The notes below the pieces were generated by a model. The model did not search any database. It saw only the letters and a program-made list of their open reading frames with translations, and had not been told where the DNA came from. Positions 44,356 to 52,424 of a stretch of DNA of 64,000 bases are shown here, piece by piece. How positions within the stretch are numbered: the first letter of the stretch is position 1; each line of letters starts with the position of its first letter. The stretch comes from an uncultured Pelagibacteraceae bacterium (GTDB taxonomy: Bacteria; Pseudomonadota; Alphaproteobacteria; Pelagibacterales; Pelagibacteraceae). The stretch lies in the NCBI GenBank assembly GCA_902634935.1, contig CACPMF010000007.1:1-64000 (forward strand), written 5' to 3'. The translations under genes and the position numbers were made by a program.

Positions 44356-45297
44356 TTATCTTAATTTTTTTTCGTATTTTTTTCTCATCATTTGTAGCTC
44401 AACTAAATATTCGTCTCTAATATTTGAAATCATTGAAACAGATTTTCCCTTTGATTGATTTTTTGTTCCACTAATTATTCTTAAAGATAAATTTTTAGTA
44501 AGTTTAGGAGCTTTTAGTTTGGTCCATGGAAGTTTAAGAGCTGGGCCAAATTGTTCGAGCATATGTTTCATGCCAGCCTTTCCTCCTGCTAAGTGAAAAG
44601 TTAAAAAGGTACCCATTAAAGACCATCTTAATCCTGGTCCATCTTCAATAGCTCTATCTAAATCTTCAGTGGTAGCATATCCTTCATTAATTATATGAAG
44701 CCCCTCTCTCCACAAAGCTTCCTGCAACCTATCAGATAAATACCCTGGTAATTCTTTTTTAACCATTATTGGGTTCATTGAGATTGATTTATAAAATTTT
44801 TTAGCTTGATTGAGATATTTAGTACTCGTTTTTTTTCCAGGTACAATTTCAACTGCAGGCAAAAGATAAACGGGATTAAAGGGATGTCCTATAAGTGATC
44901 TTTGAGGATTTTTACATTTTGAATAAATTCTAGTAGGCAAAAGTCCAGATGAACTTGAAGATATAATCGCATTTGGTTTTGCATAATTTCCAATTGTGCT
45001 CATTAATTTTGTTTTAAGAGCATAATTTTCTGTTGCACATTCTTGAATAAATTCAGCATCCTTTAAAGTTTTCTCTAAGGACGTAAAATAATAAAAATTT
45101 TTTAAATTGAGTTTATTTTTTTTAAATAGTTTTTTTACAAATGGCCAAGTTCTCTTAATTTCCTTTATTAAACTATTTTTAAGTTTTAGATCTTTATCAA
45201 ATGCATAAACAATTTTGTTATGAGCAAGGCATCTAATGATCCAGCCCGTTCCAATTACTCCAGTTCCTATAACTGCAACCTTTTTAATTGAGGACAT
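44356..45297 (-). CDS. lcdH: L-carnitine dehydrogenase
   Basis: A 313-aa 3-hydroxyacyl-CoA-dehydrogenase-fold protein. NAD motif GTGVIGTGW at 11-19, catalytic H137 (LIGHPFNPVYLLPAVEIV) and E149. The segments RLQEALWREGLHIINEGYATTEDLD and GPGLRWSLMGTFLTFHLAGG are characteristic of L-carnitine dehydrogenase, giving 3-dehydrocarnitine and NADH. The fused thioesterase domain present in many homologues is absent; a separate hotdog thioesterase is at 46947. It overlaps the BKACE gene by one base, so both are co-translated. Confidence 0.8.
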   Translation of the reverse strand: MSSIKKVAVIGTGVIGTGWIIRCLAHNKIVYAFDKDLKLKNSLIKEIKRTWPFVKKLFKKNKLNLKNFYYFTSLEKTLKDAEFIQECATENYALKTKLMSTIGNYAKPNAIISSSSSGLLPTRIYSKCKNPQRSLIGHPFNPVYLLPAVEIVPGKKTSTKYLNQAKKFYKSISMNPIMVKKELPGYLSDRLQEALWREGLHIINEGYATTEDLDRAIEDGPGLRWSLMGTFLTFHLAGGKAGMKHMLEQFGPALKLPWTKLKAPKLTKNLSLRIISGTKNQSKGKSVSMISNIRDEYLVELQMMRKKYEKKLR

Positions 45298-46184
45298 TAC
45301 TTGTGTTTAACAAGTTTTAACTTTTCTCTTGTTTCAGCTGGCGTCATGATTGAGGCACCTAAATCTTCAACGATACGAACTGCTTTTTCAACCAACTGAG
45401 AATTTGTTGCTAATTTTCCTTTTGATAAATATAAATTATCTTCCAATCCAACTCTTGGATTTCCGCCCATAACAACTGTTTGAGCTACATAAGGCATTTC
45501 ATTTCTAGAGATTGCAAAACCAGACCAAACTGCCTCTTTAGGCATTGTGTCTTTCATTGCTTGCATTGCTAAAGGTGTAGCAGGTGCTCCCCAAGGAATT
45601 CCTAAACACATTTGAAACATTGGAGGATCACTTAATAATCCCTCTTTATATAATTGAGATCCAAACCACATATTTCCCAAATCAAATGCTTCTATTTCTG
45701 GTTTTACTTTTATTTCTTGTAATTTTTTTGCAGCTTTTCTTAAATCATTTGGAGTGTTTACTGTTATTACAGATCCATCACCAAAATTTAATGTTCCAGC
45801 ATCAAGTGTGCAAATTTCTGGTAAAAACTGTTCTGCATTTGCAATTCGTTCCATAACGTTTGCCATATCTGTCATGGGTCCAAAGTCTAAAGGATTTTCA
45901 CCTTGTCCAATATCTAAATCACCACCCATTCCTGTTGTTAAATTTAAAATGACATCTGTTTCACTTGATCTAATTCTATCAACAACTTCTTTATATAATT
46001 CTAATCTTCGACTTGGGGTACCGTCTTCTTCCCTTACATGAATATGTGCTATTGCAGCTCCAGCTTTTGCAGCTTCAATTGCTGATTTAGCAATTTGTTC
46101 AGGAGTTTTAGGTAAATCTGGATGTTTACTAGCTGTATCACCTGAACCAGTCACAGCACAGGATACAAAAACTTTATTGTTCAT
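45297..46184 (-). CDS. Beta-keto acid cleavage enzyme (BKACE/DUF849), probable dehydrocarnitine cleavage
   Basis: A 295-aa TIM-barrel zinc enzyme with metal-binding H47-x-H49 (IAHIHVREEDG), NLTTGMGGD, CTLDAGTLNFGD and EAFDLGNMWF motifs of the 3-keto-5-aminohexanoate cleavage family. These enzymes combine a beta-keto acid with acetyl-CoA to give acetoacetate and a new CoA ester. Co-translated with carnitine dehydrogenase, the likely substrate is 3-dehydrocarnitine, giving acetoacetate and betainyl-CoA. It is the first gene of the minus-strand unit, divergent from the aldolase by 35 bp. Confidence 0.82.
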   Translation of the reverse strand: MNNKVFVSCAVTGSGDTASKHPDLPKTPEQIAKSAIEAAKAGAAIAHIHVREEDGTPSRRLELYKEVVDRIRSSETDVILNLTTGMGGDLDIGQGENPLDFGPMTDMANVMERIANAEQFLPEICTLDAGTLNFGDGSVITVNTPNDLRKAAKKLQEIKVKPEIEAFDLGNMWFGSQLYKEGLLSDPPMFQMCLGIPWGAPATPLAMQAMKDTMPKEAVWSGFAISRNEMPYVAQTVVMGGNPRVGLEDNLYLSKGKLATNSQLVEKAVRIVEDLGASIMTPAETREKLKLVKHK

Positions 46185-46219
46185 AATTTATAATTCACTT
46201 ATAGTTTAAAAAAGCAAAA

Positions 46220-46945
46220 ATGGAAATAACTGAGTTACAAAAAGATTTAGCTGCAACATTTAGGTGGACAGCAAGACTAAATATGCATGAAGCGGTTGCA
46301 AATCACTTTAGTGCTTGTGTTCCTGGATCCTCAGATTTTTACGTAAATAAAGCTGGTATTCATTTCAGTCAAATTAAAGCTAGTGATTTAATTTTAATAA
46401 CAAAAGAAAATATTGAAGAACTTAGAAATAAACCTGAAGTAGTAGATTCAACAGCATTAAATATACATGGAACTATTCATGAAAAAGCTCCACACGCAAA
46501 ATGTATTTTTCATCTTCACTCAAAATATGCAACTGTTCTCTCGACCTTAAAAGATCCAACGCTTAAACCAATAGATCAAAATACTATGTTTTTTTATAAC
46601 AGAGTTGCTGTTTACAATGATTATGGAGGGTTGGGATTTGAGGAAGAGTCTATCAAAATGGCAAATGCTCTTGGAAATAAACAGCATATGATTTTAGCAA
46701 ATCATGGCATCATAACAACTGGAGAGACAGTTGCTGAAGGTTTTAATTCTTTATACTATTTTGAAAAAGCCGCGGAAACATACATTACAGCTCTATCAAC
46801 AAATAAAAATTTAAATATTGTTAGTCATGAGGTTGCAGAAAAAACTTGTGAGGAAGCTGCAAACTATCCTGTTGATACGGCAAAGCAATTCTTATCGCAA
46901 ATTAGACTAATCTTAGATAAAGAAGAGCCAGAATATGTAAATTAA
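46220..46945 (+). CDS. Class II aldolase/adducin-family protein
   Basis: A 241-aa protein with the family zinc site: HLHSKYAT (about 96-103) and MILANHGIITTG (about 155-166). Members cleave or epimerise phosphorylated and free sugars or act as decarboxylases. It begins the + strand unit 46220-50366 and is followed after 1 bp by the thioesterase. No sugar gene is nearby, so the substrate may be a small hydroxy-keto compound of the betaine pathway; unproven. Confidence 0.82.
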   Translation: MEITELQKDLAATFRWTARLNMHEAVANHFSACVPGSSDFYVNKAGIHFSQIKASDLILITKENIEELRNKPEVVDSTALNIHGTIHEKAPHAKCIFHLHSKYATVLSTLKDPTLKPIDQNTMFFYNRVAVYNDYGGLGFEEESIKMANALGNKQHMILANHGIITTGETVAEGFNSLYYFEKAAETYITALSTNKNLNIVSHEVAEKTCEEAANYPVDTAKQFLSQIRLILDKEEPEYVN

Positions 46946-46946
46946 T

Positions 46947-47414
46947 ATGAGTATATTTCTTAAAAGCCAAAAAATTATTAAAGATTGGATTGATTATAAT
47001 GGCCATATGAATGTTGCCTACTATGTATTGATTTTTGATGAAGCATCTGAGGGCATGCTTAATAAATTTAAAATGGGTGCAATTGATGCAAAAGCAAATA
47101 ATAGAAGTACAATGGTCGTTGAGTCGAGAATTACATACAATAACGAGGTAAAAGAAAATGAGGAAGTAGACGTTTATTGTAATTTCTTCGATCATGACAA
47201 GAAAAGGCTTATTGTTAGATATGAAATGTACGAGAAAGAGACCAAAAAATTAGCGGCTACTTTAGAATCTATGTCACTTTATATAGACCTTGAAAAAAGA
47301 AAAGTTACAGAATTTGAGCAAGAAAAATTGGATATTATGGATAAATTTATAAACGAAAATAAGGAAAAATTTAATTCAGAAAATTTAGTATTATCTGGTA
47401 AACTGAAAAAATAG
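46947..47414 (+). CDS. Hotdog-fold acyl-CoA thioesterase, candidate betainyl-CoA thioesterase
   Basis: A 155-aa 4-hydroxybenzoyl-CoA-thioesterase-like protein: DYNGHMNVAYYVLIFDEASEG (active-site Asp/Asn-His region at about 14-35) and VVESRITYNNEVKENEEVDV. In carnitine catabolism betainyl-CoA is hydrolysed by this type, often fused to carnitine dehydrogenase; here the dehydrogenase lacks that domain, so this free protein is the natural candidate. It sits between the aldolase and TauD-like genes with 1-2 bp gaps. Confidence 0.75.
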   Translation: MSIFLKSQKIIKDWIDYNGHMNVAYYVLIFDEASEGMLNKFKMGAIDAKANNRSTMVVESRITYNNEVKENEEVDVYCNFFDHDKKRLIVRYEMYEKETKKLAATLESMSLYIDLEKRKVTEFEQEKLDIMDKFINENKEKFNSENLVLSGKLKK

Positions 47415-47416
47415 AT

Positions 47417-48244
47417 ATGGAAGTAAAATTATTATCAGGCGCATTAGGTGCGGAAGTTTCTGGGATTGATTTAACAGACAGTTCTGATGAAAACTTTAAT
47501 AAAATTAATGAATTATTATTAGAGCACAAAGTAATATTTTTTAGAGATCAACCTTTAACCTCTAAACAACAAATTCTACTCGCAAAAAAATTTGGTCCTC
47601 TTGAGACACATGCCTATGTAAAAGGTTTAGAAAATTTTCCAGAAATAGTGAGAATTAAAAAAGCACCTGAAGAAAAACATCAGTGGGGAGAAACGTGGCA
47701 TACAGATGTAAGTTATAATCCAAAACCTACAAAAGTTATTATTTTAAAATCAGTAAAAATTCCACCAGTTGGTGGGGATACAATGTTTTCAAATATGGAA
47801 ACCGCCTATGATACCTTACCAGATGAGATGAAAGAAAAAATCAAAGATAAAAAAGCTGTTCATAGTTCTCTTGGTGCTGAAGCGTTTGTTAAAAAATATA
47901 AAGAGATGGAGGGTAACGGAAATTTAGATGAATATTCAAATATCCATCCAATAGTTAGAATTCACCCAGAAACAGGTAAAAAAATACTTTATGTAAACTC
48001 GATGTACACAAAACAAATAATTGATATGGATAAAGACGAAAGTGATAAAATTTTAAAAGAATTATTCCTCCATCAAGAAAGATTAGATTTTACATGTAGG
48101 TTTAAATGGACTGAAAATGCTGTTGCAATTTGGGATAATAGAAGCACGCAACATCAGGGTCTAACAGATTTTTTTCCAAACAGAGGTCTTGGATTTGAAA
48201 GAGTAATGGATCGTATAGCTATTGAGGGTGATCATCCTCAATAA
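47417..48244 (+). CDS. TauD/TfdA-family 2OG-Fe(II) dioxygenase
   Basis: A 275-aa protein. Iron ligands are H95-x-D97 (ETWHTDVSY) and H246 (NRSTQHQGL), with R262/R266 near the C-terminus for 2-oxoglutarate. GAEVSGIDLTD and VIFFRDQPL are N-terminal TauD hallmarks. True TauD hydroxylates taurine to release sulfite and aminoacetaldehyde. The gene 5 bp downstream encodes a PhnZ/TmpB-type oxygenase, whose known partners are 2OG dioxygenases that first hydroxylate a phosphonate, so this protein may be the hydroxylase of such a pair. Confidence 0.82.
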   Translation: MEVKLLSGALGAEVSGIDLTDSSDENFNKINELLLEHKVIFFRDQPLTSKQQILLAKKFGPLETHAYVKGLENFPEIVRIKKAPEEKHQWGETWHTDVSYNPKPTKVIILKSVKIPPVGGDTMFSNMETAYDTLPDEMKEKIKDKKAVHSSLGAEAFVKKYKEMEGNGNLDEYSNIHPIVRIHPETGKKILYVNSMYTKQIIDMDKDESDKILKELFLHQERLDFTCRFKWTENAVAIWDNRSTQHQGLTDFFPNRGLGFERVMDRIAIEGDHPQ

Positions 48245-48249
48245 TCTAG

Positions 48250-48786
48250 ATGCAGATTATCGAAAAAATCATTTCAAATTTTTCTAATAATGATTCTTTA
48301 TACATTGGGGAAAAACTTACAATGTCAGAGCACATGATCCAATCTGCGATGCTTGCTGAAAAATCTAAATGTAATGATGATTTAATATGTTCCTGTTTGC
48401 TGCATGATTATGGACATTTTTTAATAGATAACCCAGATGAACTTGTAAAAAATAAATTAGATGGTGGGCACGAGTTTATTGGATATGAATATTTAAAAAA
48501 GTTCTTTAATAAACAAATAGTAGAGCCAATTAGATATCATGTATTAGCTAAAAGATATCTTGCAAGAAACAAAACATATTTTGAAAAACTATCGAAAGCA
48601 TCAAAAGTAAGCTTAGAACTTCAAGGTGGTATATTAAATGATAAAGATACCGAGAGTTTTAAAAGGAAATCTTATTTCAAATCATCAATTTTACTGAGAA
48701 AATTTGATGAGGCTGCAAAAAAAACATATGTCAAAATGAAAACTATCCATGATTATAAAAAATTGCTAATTTCAAAAATAATATGA
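48250..48786 (+). CDS. PhnZ/TmpB-type HD-domain mixed-valent di-iron oxygenase
   Basis: A 178-aa HD-fold protein. The residues that define PhnZ are all here with near-identical spacing: Y18 and E21 (LYIGEKLT), H28, H52-D53 (LLHDYGH) with H56, H74 (GGHEFIG), H97 with K101 (RYHVLAKRYL), and D153. PhnZ-like enzymes cleave the C-P bond of alpha-hydroxyphosphonates with O2 to release phosphate. Directly after a 2OG dioxygenase gene and overlapping the GMC oxidoreductase by 4 bp. Motif-based assignment is strong; substrate (2-aminoethyl-, methylated-aminoethyl- or methylphosphonate) is unknown. Confidence 0.78.
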   Translation: MQIIEKIISNFSNNDSLYIGEKLTMSEHMIQSAMLAEKSKCNDDLICSCLLHDYGHFLIDNPDELVKNKLDGGHEFIGYEYLKKFFNKQIVEPIRYHVLAKRYLARNKTYFEKLSKASKVSLELQGGILNDKDTESFKRKSYFKSSILLRKFDEAAKKTYVKMKTIHDYKKLLISKII

Positions 48787-50366
48787 ATTTCGATTATTTA
48801 ATAGTTGGAGCTGGTTCGGCTGGATGTGTGGTTGCAAACAGATTATCGGAAGATACAAATAATACTGTTGCAATTTTTGAGGCAGGTGGATCTAGTGATA
48901 TTTGGAAAGTTAAGATGCCATTGGCGCTATTGTATACAATGCATGATCCAAAATATAATTGGAAGTATTATTCAGAACCTGAGCCATACTTAAATAATAG
49001 ACGTGTTTTTTGTCCAAGAGGAAAGATGATTGGTGGATGTTCGTCACATAATGGAATGGTTTTTGTTAGAGGTAATAGAGATGATTACACAAGATGGGAA
49101 AATTTTGGTTTAAATAATTGGTCTTACGATAAAGTACTCCCGTATTTTAAAAAAATAGAGACTTGGTCTGGTGGAGAAAATCAATTTAGAGGCTCTTTAG
49201 GTCCTCTTCCAGTAAATCTATCTGAAAATTCAAATCCATTATTTAAAGCATTTATTGATGCAGCAGCTGAGGCAGGCCACAGAACAAATATAGATATGAA
49301 TGGTGAAGAGCAAGAAGGATTTGGAATGTTTGATACTACAATGCATGAAGGCGAAAGAGCCGGCGTTGCAAAATATTATTTAAATCCTGTTAAAAATAGA
49401 AAAAATTTAAATATTTTAAAAAATTCTTTTGTTGAGAAAATATTATTTGAAGGAAAAAAGGCAGTCGGTCTTCAAGTAAAAATTAAAAATAAAGTTCAAA
49501 AAATCTATGCAAATAAAGAGGTAATATTGAGTGGAGGATCTATAAATTCTCCTCAATTGTTAATGTTATCAGGTATTGGTGATGAAGCGCACTTAAGAGA
49601 TAATGGCATTGAAGTTGTACATAACTCAAAAGGTGTTGGAAAAAATTTACAAGACCATCTTGAAACTTACATTCAACAAAAATGTAAGACACCCAACACT
49701 CTTTATACATACACAAAATTAATACCTAAAGTTTTAGCAGGTATACAATGGTTTATGTTTAAATCAGGACCTTGTTCAAAATCATTTTTGGAGGCTGGTG
49801 GTTTTGCAAAATCTTCACCAGAGAGAAAAGTTGCTAACATTCAATTTCATTTCTTTCCATCTTTTGTAATAAATCATGGATTAGAAGATCCAGACTCGCA
49901 CGGTTATCAATTGCACGCGAGTCCAAATCATCCAAAAAGTAGAGGTGAGATAACTCTAAATTCATCAGATCCATATGATTACCCTAAAATTTTATTTAAT
50001 TATTTGAAAGAAGAGGAAGATCTAAAACAAACTAGAGAATGTATTCATGTTGCAAGAAAAATTCTATCTCAACCAGCTCTTGCAGAACACGCTGGAGATG
50101 AAGTTGGACCAGGTTTCAACGCTCAGTCAGATGATGAATTGAATGAATATATAAGATCTAAAGCTGATACCGCTTATCACCCTTGTGGAACTTGCAAAAT
50201 GGGAGTGGATGACATGGCAGTTGTAGATCAAGATTTAAAAGTAAATGGAATTGGAAATTTAAGGGTAATTGATGCATCAGTTATACCTGAAATACCAAGT
50301 GCTAATTTAAATGCACCTACCCTAATGATTGCTGAAAAAGGTTCTGAGGCTATTCTTAATAATTAA
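48783..50366 (+). CDS. GMC-family FAD oxidoreductase (choline-dehydrogenase-like)
   Basis: A 527-aa flavoprotein: FAD-binding DYLIVGAGSAGCVVANRLSED near the N-terminus, the GMC signature PRGKMIGGCSSHNGMVFVRG and the C-terminal catalytic segment DTAYHPCGTCKMG ... RVIDASVIPEIPSANLNAPT. It oxidises an alcohol to an aldehyde or further. BetA-like choline oxidation is possible in this betaine-rich region, but the family is broad. Overlaps the HD-domain gene by 4 bp, so it may oxidise a product of the oxygenase pair. Confidence 0.87.
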   Translation: MNFDYLIVGAGSAGCVVANRLSEDTNNTVAIFEAGGSSDIWKVKMPLALLYTMHDPKYNWKYYSEPEPYLNNRRVFCPRGKMIGGCSSHNGMVFVRGNRDDYTRWENFGLNNWSYDKVLPYFKKIETWSGGENQFRGSLGPLPVNLSENSNPLFKAFIDAAAEAGHRTNIDMNGEEQEGFGMFDTTMHEGERAGVAKYYLNPVKNRKNLNILKNSFVEKILFEGKKAVGLQVKIKNKVQKIYANKEVILSGGSINSPQLLMLSGIGDEAHLRDNGIEVVHNSKGVGKNLQDHLETYIQQKCKTPNTLYTYTKLIPKVLAGIQWFMFKSGPCSKSFLEAGGFAKSSPERKVANIQFHFFPSFVINHGLEDPDSHGYQLHASPNHPKSRGEITLNSSDPYDYPKILFNYLKEEEDLKQTRECIHVARKILSQPALAEHAGDEVGPGFNAQSDDELNEYIRSKADTAYHPCGTCKMGVDDMAVVDQDLKVNGIGNLRVIDASVIPEIPSANLNAPTLMIAEKGSEAILNN

Positions 50367-50401
50367 TATTATAATCATTCTCGATTTGATATAGGTGTCT
50401 G

Positions 50402-51352
50402 ATGGACACAAACCAAAATACCAAAGGCATTTTTTTTATAATGACTGGTATGGCATTTTTTTCAATTCAGGACGGTTTAATAAAATTTATTTTTGAGGAT
50501 ATAGCGTTATTTGAACTTTATTTTGGAAGAACACTTATCCAAGCAATATTTTTGTTATGTTTTATTATTATAACAAAAAAATCAATCTCATTAAAAACAC
50601 ACTATCCTATATTGACTTTAATAAGAGTTGTTTGTTTTTTCTTTGGATTTAGTTTTTTTTATATTTCTTTAACATTCATGACACTTGCTATGACGAGTGC
50701 GTTATTCTTCTCCTGTCCATTTTTTATGTCCATGTTTGCAAAGTTTTTTTTAAAAGAAAAAATCGGTATTAGAAGATGGAGTGCGATTGTTGTTGGTTTT
50801 ATTGGTGTATTAATTGTTTTAAATCCAACATTGGAAGATTTTAATTTTTTCAAATTAGCGCCAGTTGCTTGTGCGCTCTGCTATTCAATATCTATGACAA
50901 TAACAAAATATACATCTGATAAAGATAGCATTTATACACAAATGACATGGCTTTATATTTTTGCATTACTTGCAAGTTTATTAATATTTGCTGTGAGTGG
51001 GGATGGTAAATTTAATACTTTCACTGATCCAACATTACAATTTATTGTAAGAGAATGGTTCACAAATCCATCTAATGCTTGGCCTTATGTTTTAATAATG
51101 GGAACAGTTGCATCAATTTCATTTTTTTGTGTATTTACTGCTTATAGTATTGCATCACCTTCGGTTGTATCATTGTTTGAATATTCTTACATAATCTGGG
51201 CGATATTAGCTGGTTATATCTTATTTGAAACTATTCCAGTGCCGAGAACTTTGTTTGGAGCATGTATAATTATTGGAGCTGGTGTTTATATTTACTTCAG
51301 AGAGAAAGTTAGAGGTCAAATGATTGCAACTGATACACCACCTAATAAATAA
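50402..51352 (+). CDS. EamA/DMT-family transporter
   Basis: A 316-aa, ten-helix inner-membrane protein with two EamA repeats (about 8-140 and 150-300) and a polar C-terminal tail. Metabolite exporter or importer of unknown substrate. It follows the GMC gene by 35 bp and its stop shares one base with the next start codon. Only distantly similar to the EamA protein at 36294-37154. Confidence 0.85.
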   Translation: MDTNQNTKGIFFIMTGMAFFSIQDGLIKFIFEDIALFELYFGRTLIQAIFLLCFIIITKKSISLKTHYPILTLIRVVCFFFGFSFFYISLTFMTLAMTSALFFSCPFFMSMFAKFFLKEKIGIRRWSAIVVGFIGVLIVLNPTLEDFNFFKLAPVACALCYSISMTITKYTSDKDSIYTQMTWLYIFALLASLLIFAVSGDGKFNTFTDPTLQFIVREWFTNPSNAWPYVLIMGTVASISFFCVFTAYSIASPSVVSLFEYSYIIWAILAGYILFETIPVPRTLFGACIIIGAGVYIYFREKVRGQMIATDTPPNK

Positions 51353-52317
51353 TGAAATCCTATATCCCTACAATTGACATATCTTCTCTGTTAGATGGTA
51401 AATTCGTTTCAAAGAAAGCAAAAAAAACTATTCAATCAATTAAAAAAGCATGTGTAGAAGTTGGTTTTTTTCAAGTAATTGGTCATGGTTTAAAAAATGA
51501 AGAAATTAAAAACATTTGTGCTGTAGGAAATAAATTTTTCAATATGGAAGATAAATACAAAAGAAAATTATCTCCTAAAAAATGGAATAAACAAAATAAA
51601 AATATTTATAGAGGCTATTTTCCCAATGATGTTAATGGAAAAGAAGGTTTAGACTTAGGAGACTTAAAAGTCTCTTCTAAATACTCAAATAATTTAAAAA
51701 ACCAATATATTGAATATTTAAATCTTCAAAAATGTTTTAATTCAAAAGCAGTTAAAAAATTAAATAATTACTTTGATAATATTTTTTGTTTAAGCGAAAT
51801 ACTTTTTAAAAGTATTATTGTTTATTACAAAAAAGATCCGAAAATTTCAAATCAAGCGTTTTCAAGACTAAAAACACTAAGCACATTAAGGTTCAATAAT
51901 TATCCAAATCAAAAAAAGCCTGTTGAGATATCAAGGCAAGACGGTGTTGCATTGGGGTGTGAAACACATGTTGATAGTGGTATTTTCACGGTGCTTTATC
52001 AAGATAAAAAAGGTGGATTGCAAGTTCAAAATCGAAAGAATAAAAAATGGTATGATGTGCCATTTAATAAAAAGGCATTTGTGGTCAACACTGGTAGAGC
52101 TTTAGAATACTTGACCAAAGGAAAATTTAAGGCAACAAATCATCGTGTGCTTTGGAATAGATCAAAGAGAATGTCTATCCCATTTTTTTTTGAGCCGTCT
52201 TTTGATTTTAAAATGCATCCTTCATATTTGTTGGGCAAAAAAACTATAAATAAAGGTCAAATTTACGAAAAGTTTTTAAAAAGCTCCTTAAAGAAATTTG
52301 TTGAATATCAACGATAG
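51352..52317 (+). CDS. Isopenicillin-N-synthase-like 2OG-Fe(II) oxygenase
   Basis: A 321-aa protein with an N-terminal DIOX_N-like segment (PTIDISSLLDG...EVGFFQVIGHGL) and a C-terminal core with H206-x-D208 (CETHVDSGIFTVLYQD), H264 (ATNHRVLW) and R273-x-S275 (KRMSIPFF), the family 2-oxoglutarate site. Members oxidise small nitrogenous metabolites. Translationally coupled to the EamA transporter. Substrate unknown. Confidence 0.85.
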   Translation: MKSYIPTIDISSLLDGKFVSKKAKKTIQSIKKACVEVGFFQVIGHGLKNEEIKNICAVGNKFFNMEDKYKRKLSPKKWNKQNKNIYRGYFPNDVNGKEGLDLGDLKVSSKYSNNLKNQYIEYLNLQKCFNSKAVKKLNNYFDNIFCLSEILFKSIIVYYKKDPKISNQAFSRLKTLSTLRFNNYPNQKKPVEISRQDGVALGCETHVDSGIFTVLYQDKKGGLQVQNRKNKKWYDVPFNKKAFVVNTGRALEYLTKGKFKATNHRVLWNRSKRMSIPFFFEPSFDFKMHPSYLLGKKTINKGQIYEKFLKSSLKKFVEYQR

Positions 52318-52412
52318 TAATAATAAAGTTAACAAATAAAGCGATACATAACTCGTCGTAACATATCCAAAAGTTAACGAAAGTGGGATCGGTCGTCTTT
52401 AAATTAAATTTT

Positions 52413-52420
52413 AAAGGAGG
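52413..52420 (+). promoter_or_regulatory. Shine-Dalgarno site that fixes the LLM monooxygenase start
   Basis: AAAGGAGG lies 4 nt before ATG 52425. The longer in-frame GTG at 52383 has no such site and would add 14 residues unlike the family, so 52425 is preferred. Confidence 0.75.
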
Positions 52421-52424
52421 CTTT

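Noticed and set aside
52383-52424. GTG at 52383 as start of the LLM monooxygenase
   Set aside because: AAAGGAGG sits 4 nt before ATG 52425 and the protein from there begins with the family-typical MKFGYF; the 14 extra residues look like translated leader.
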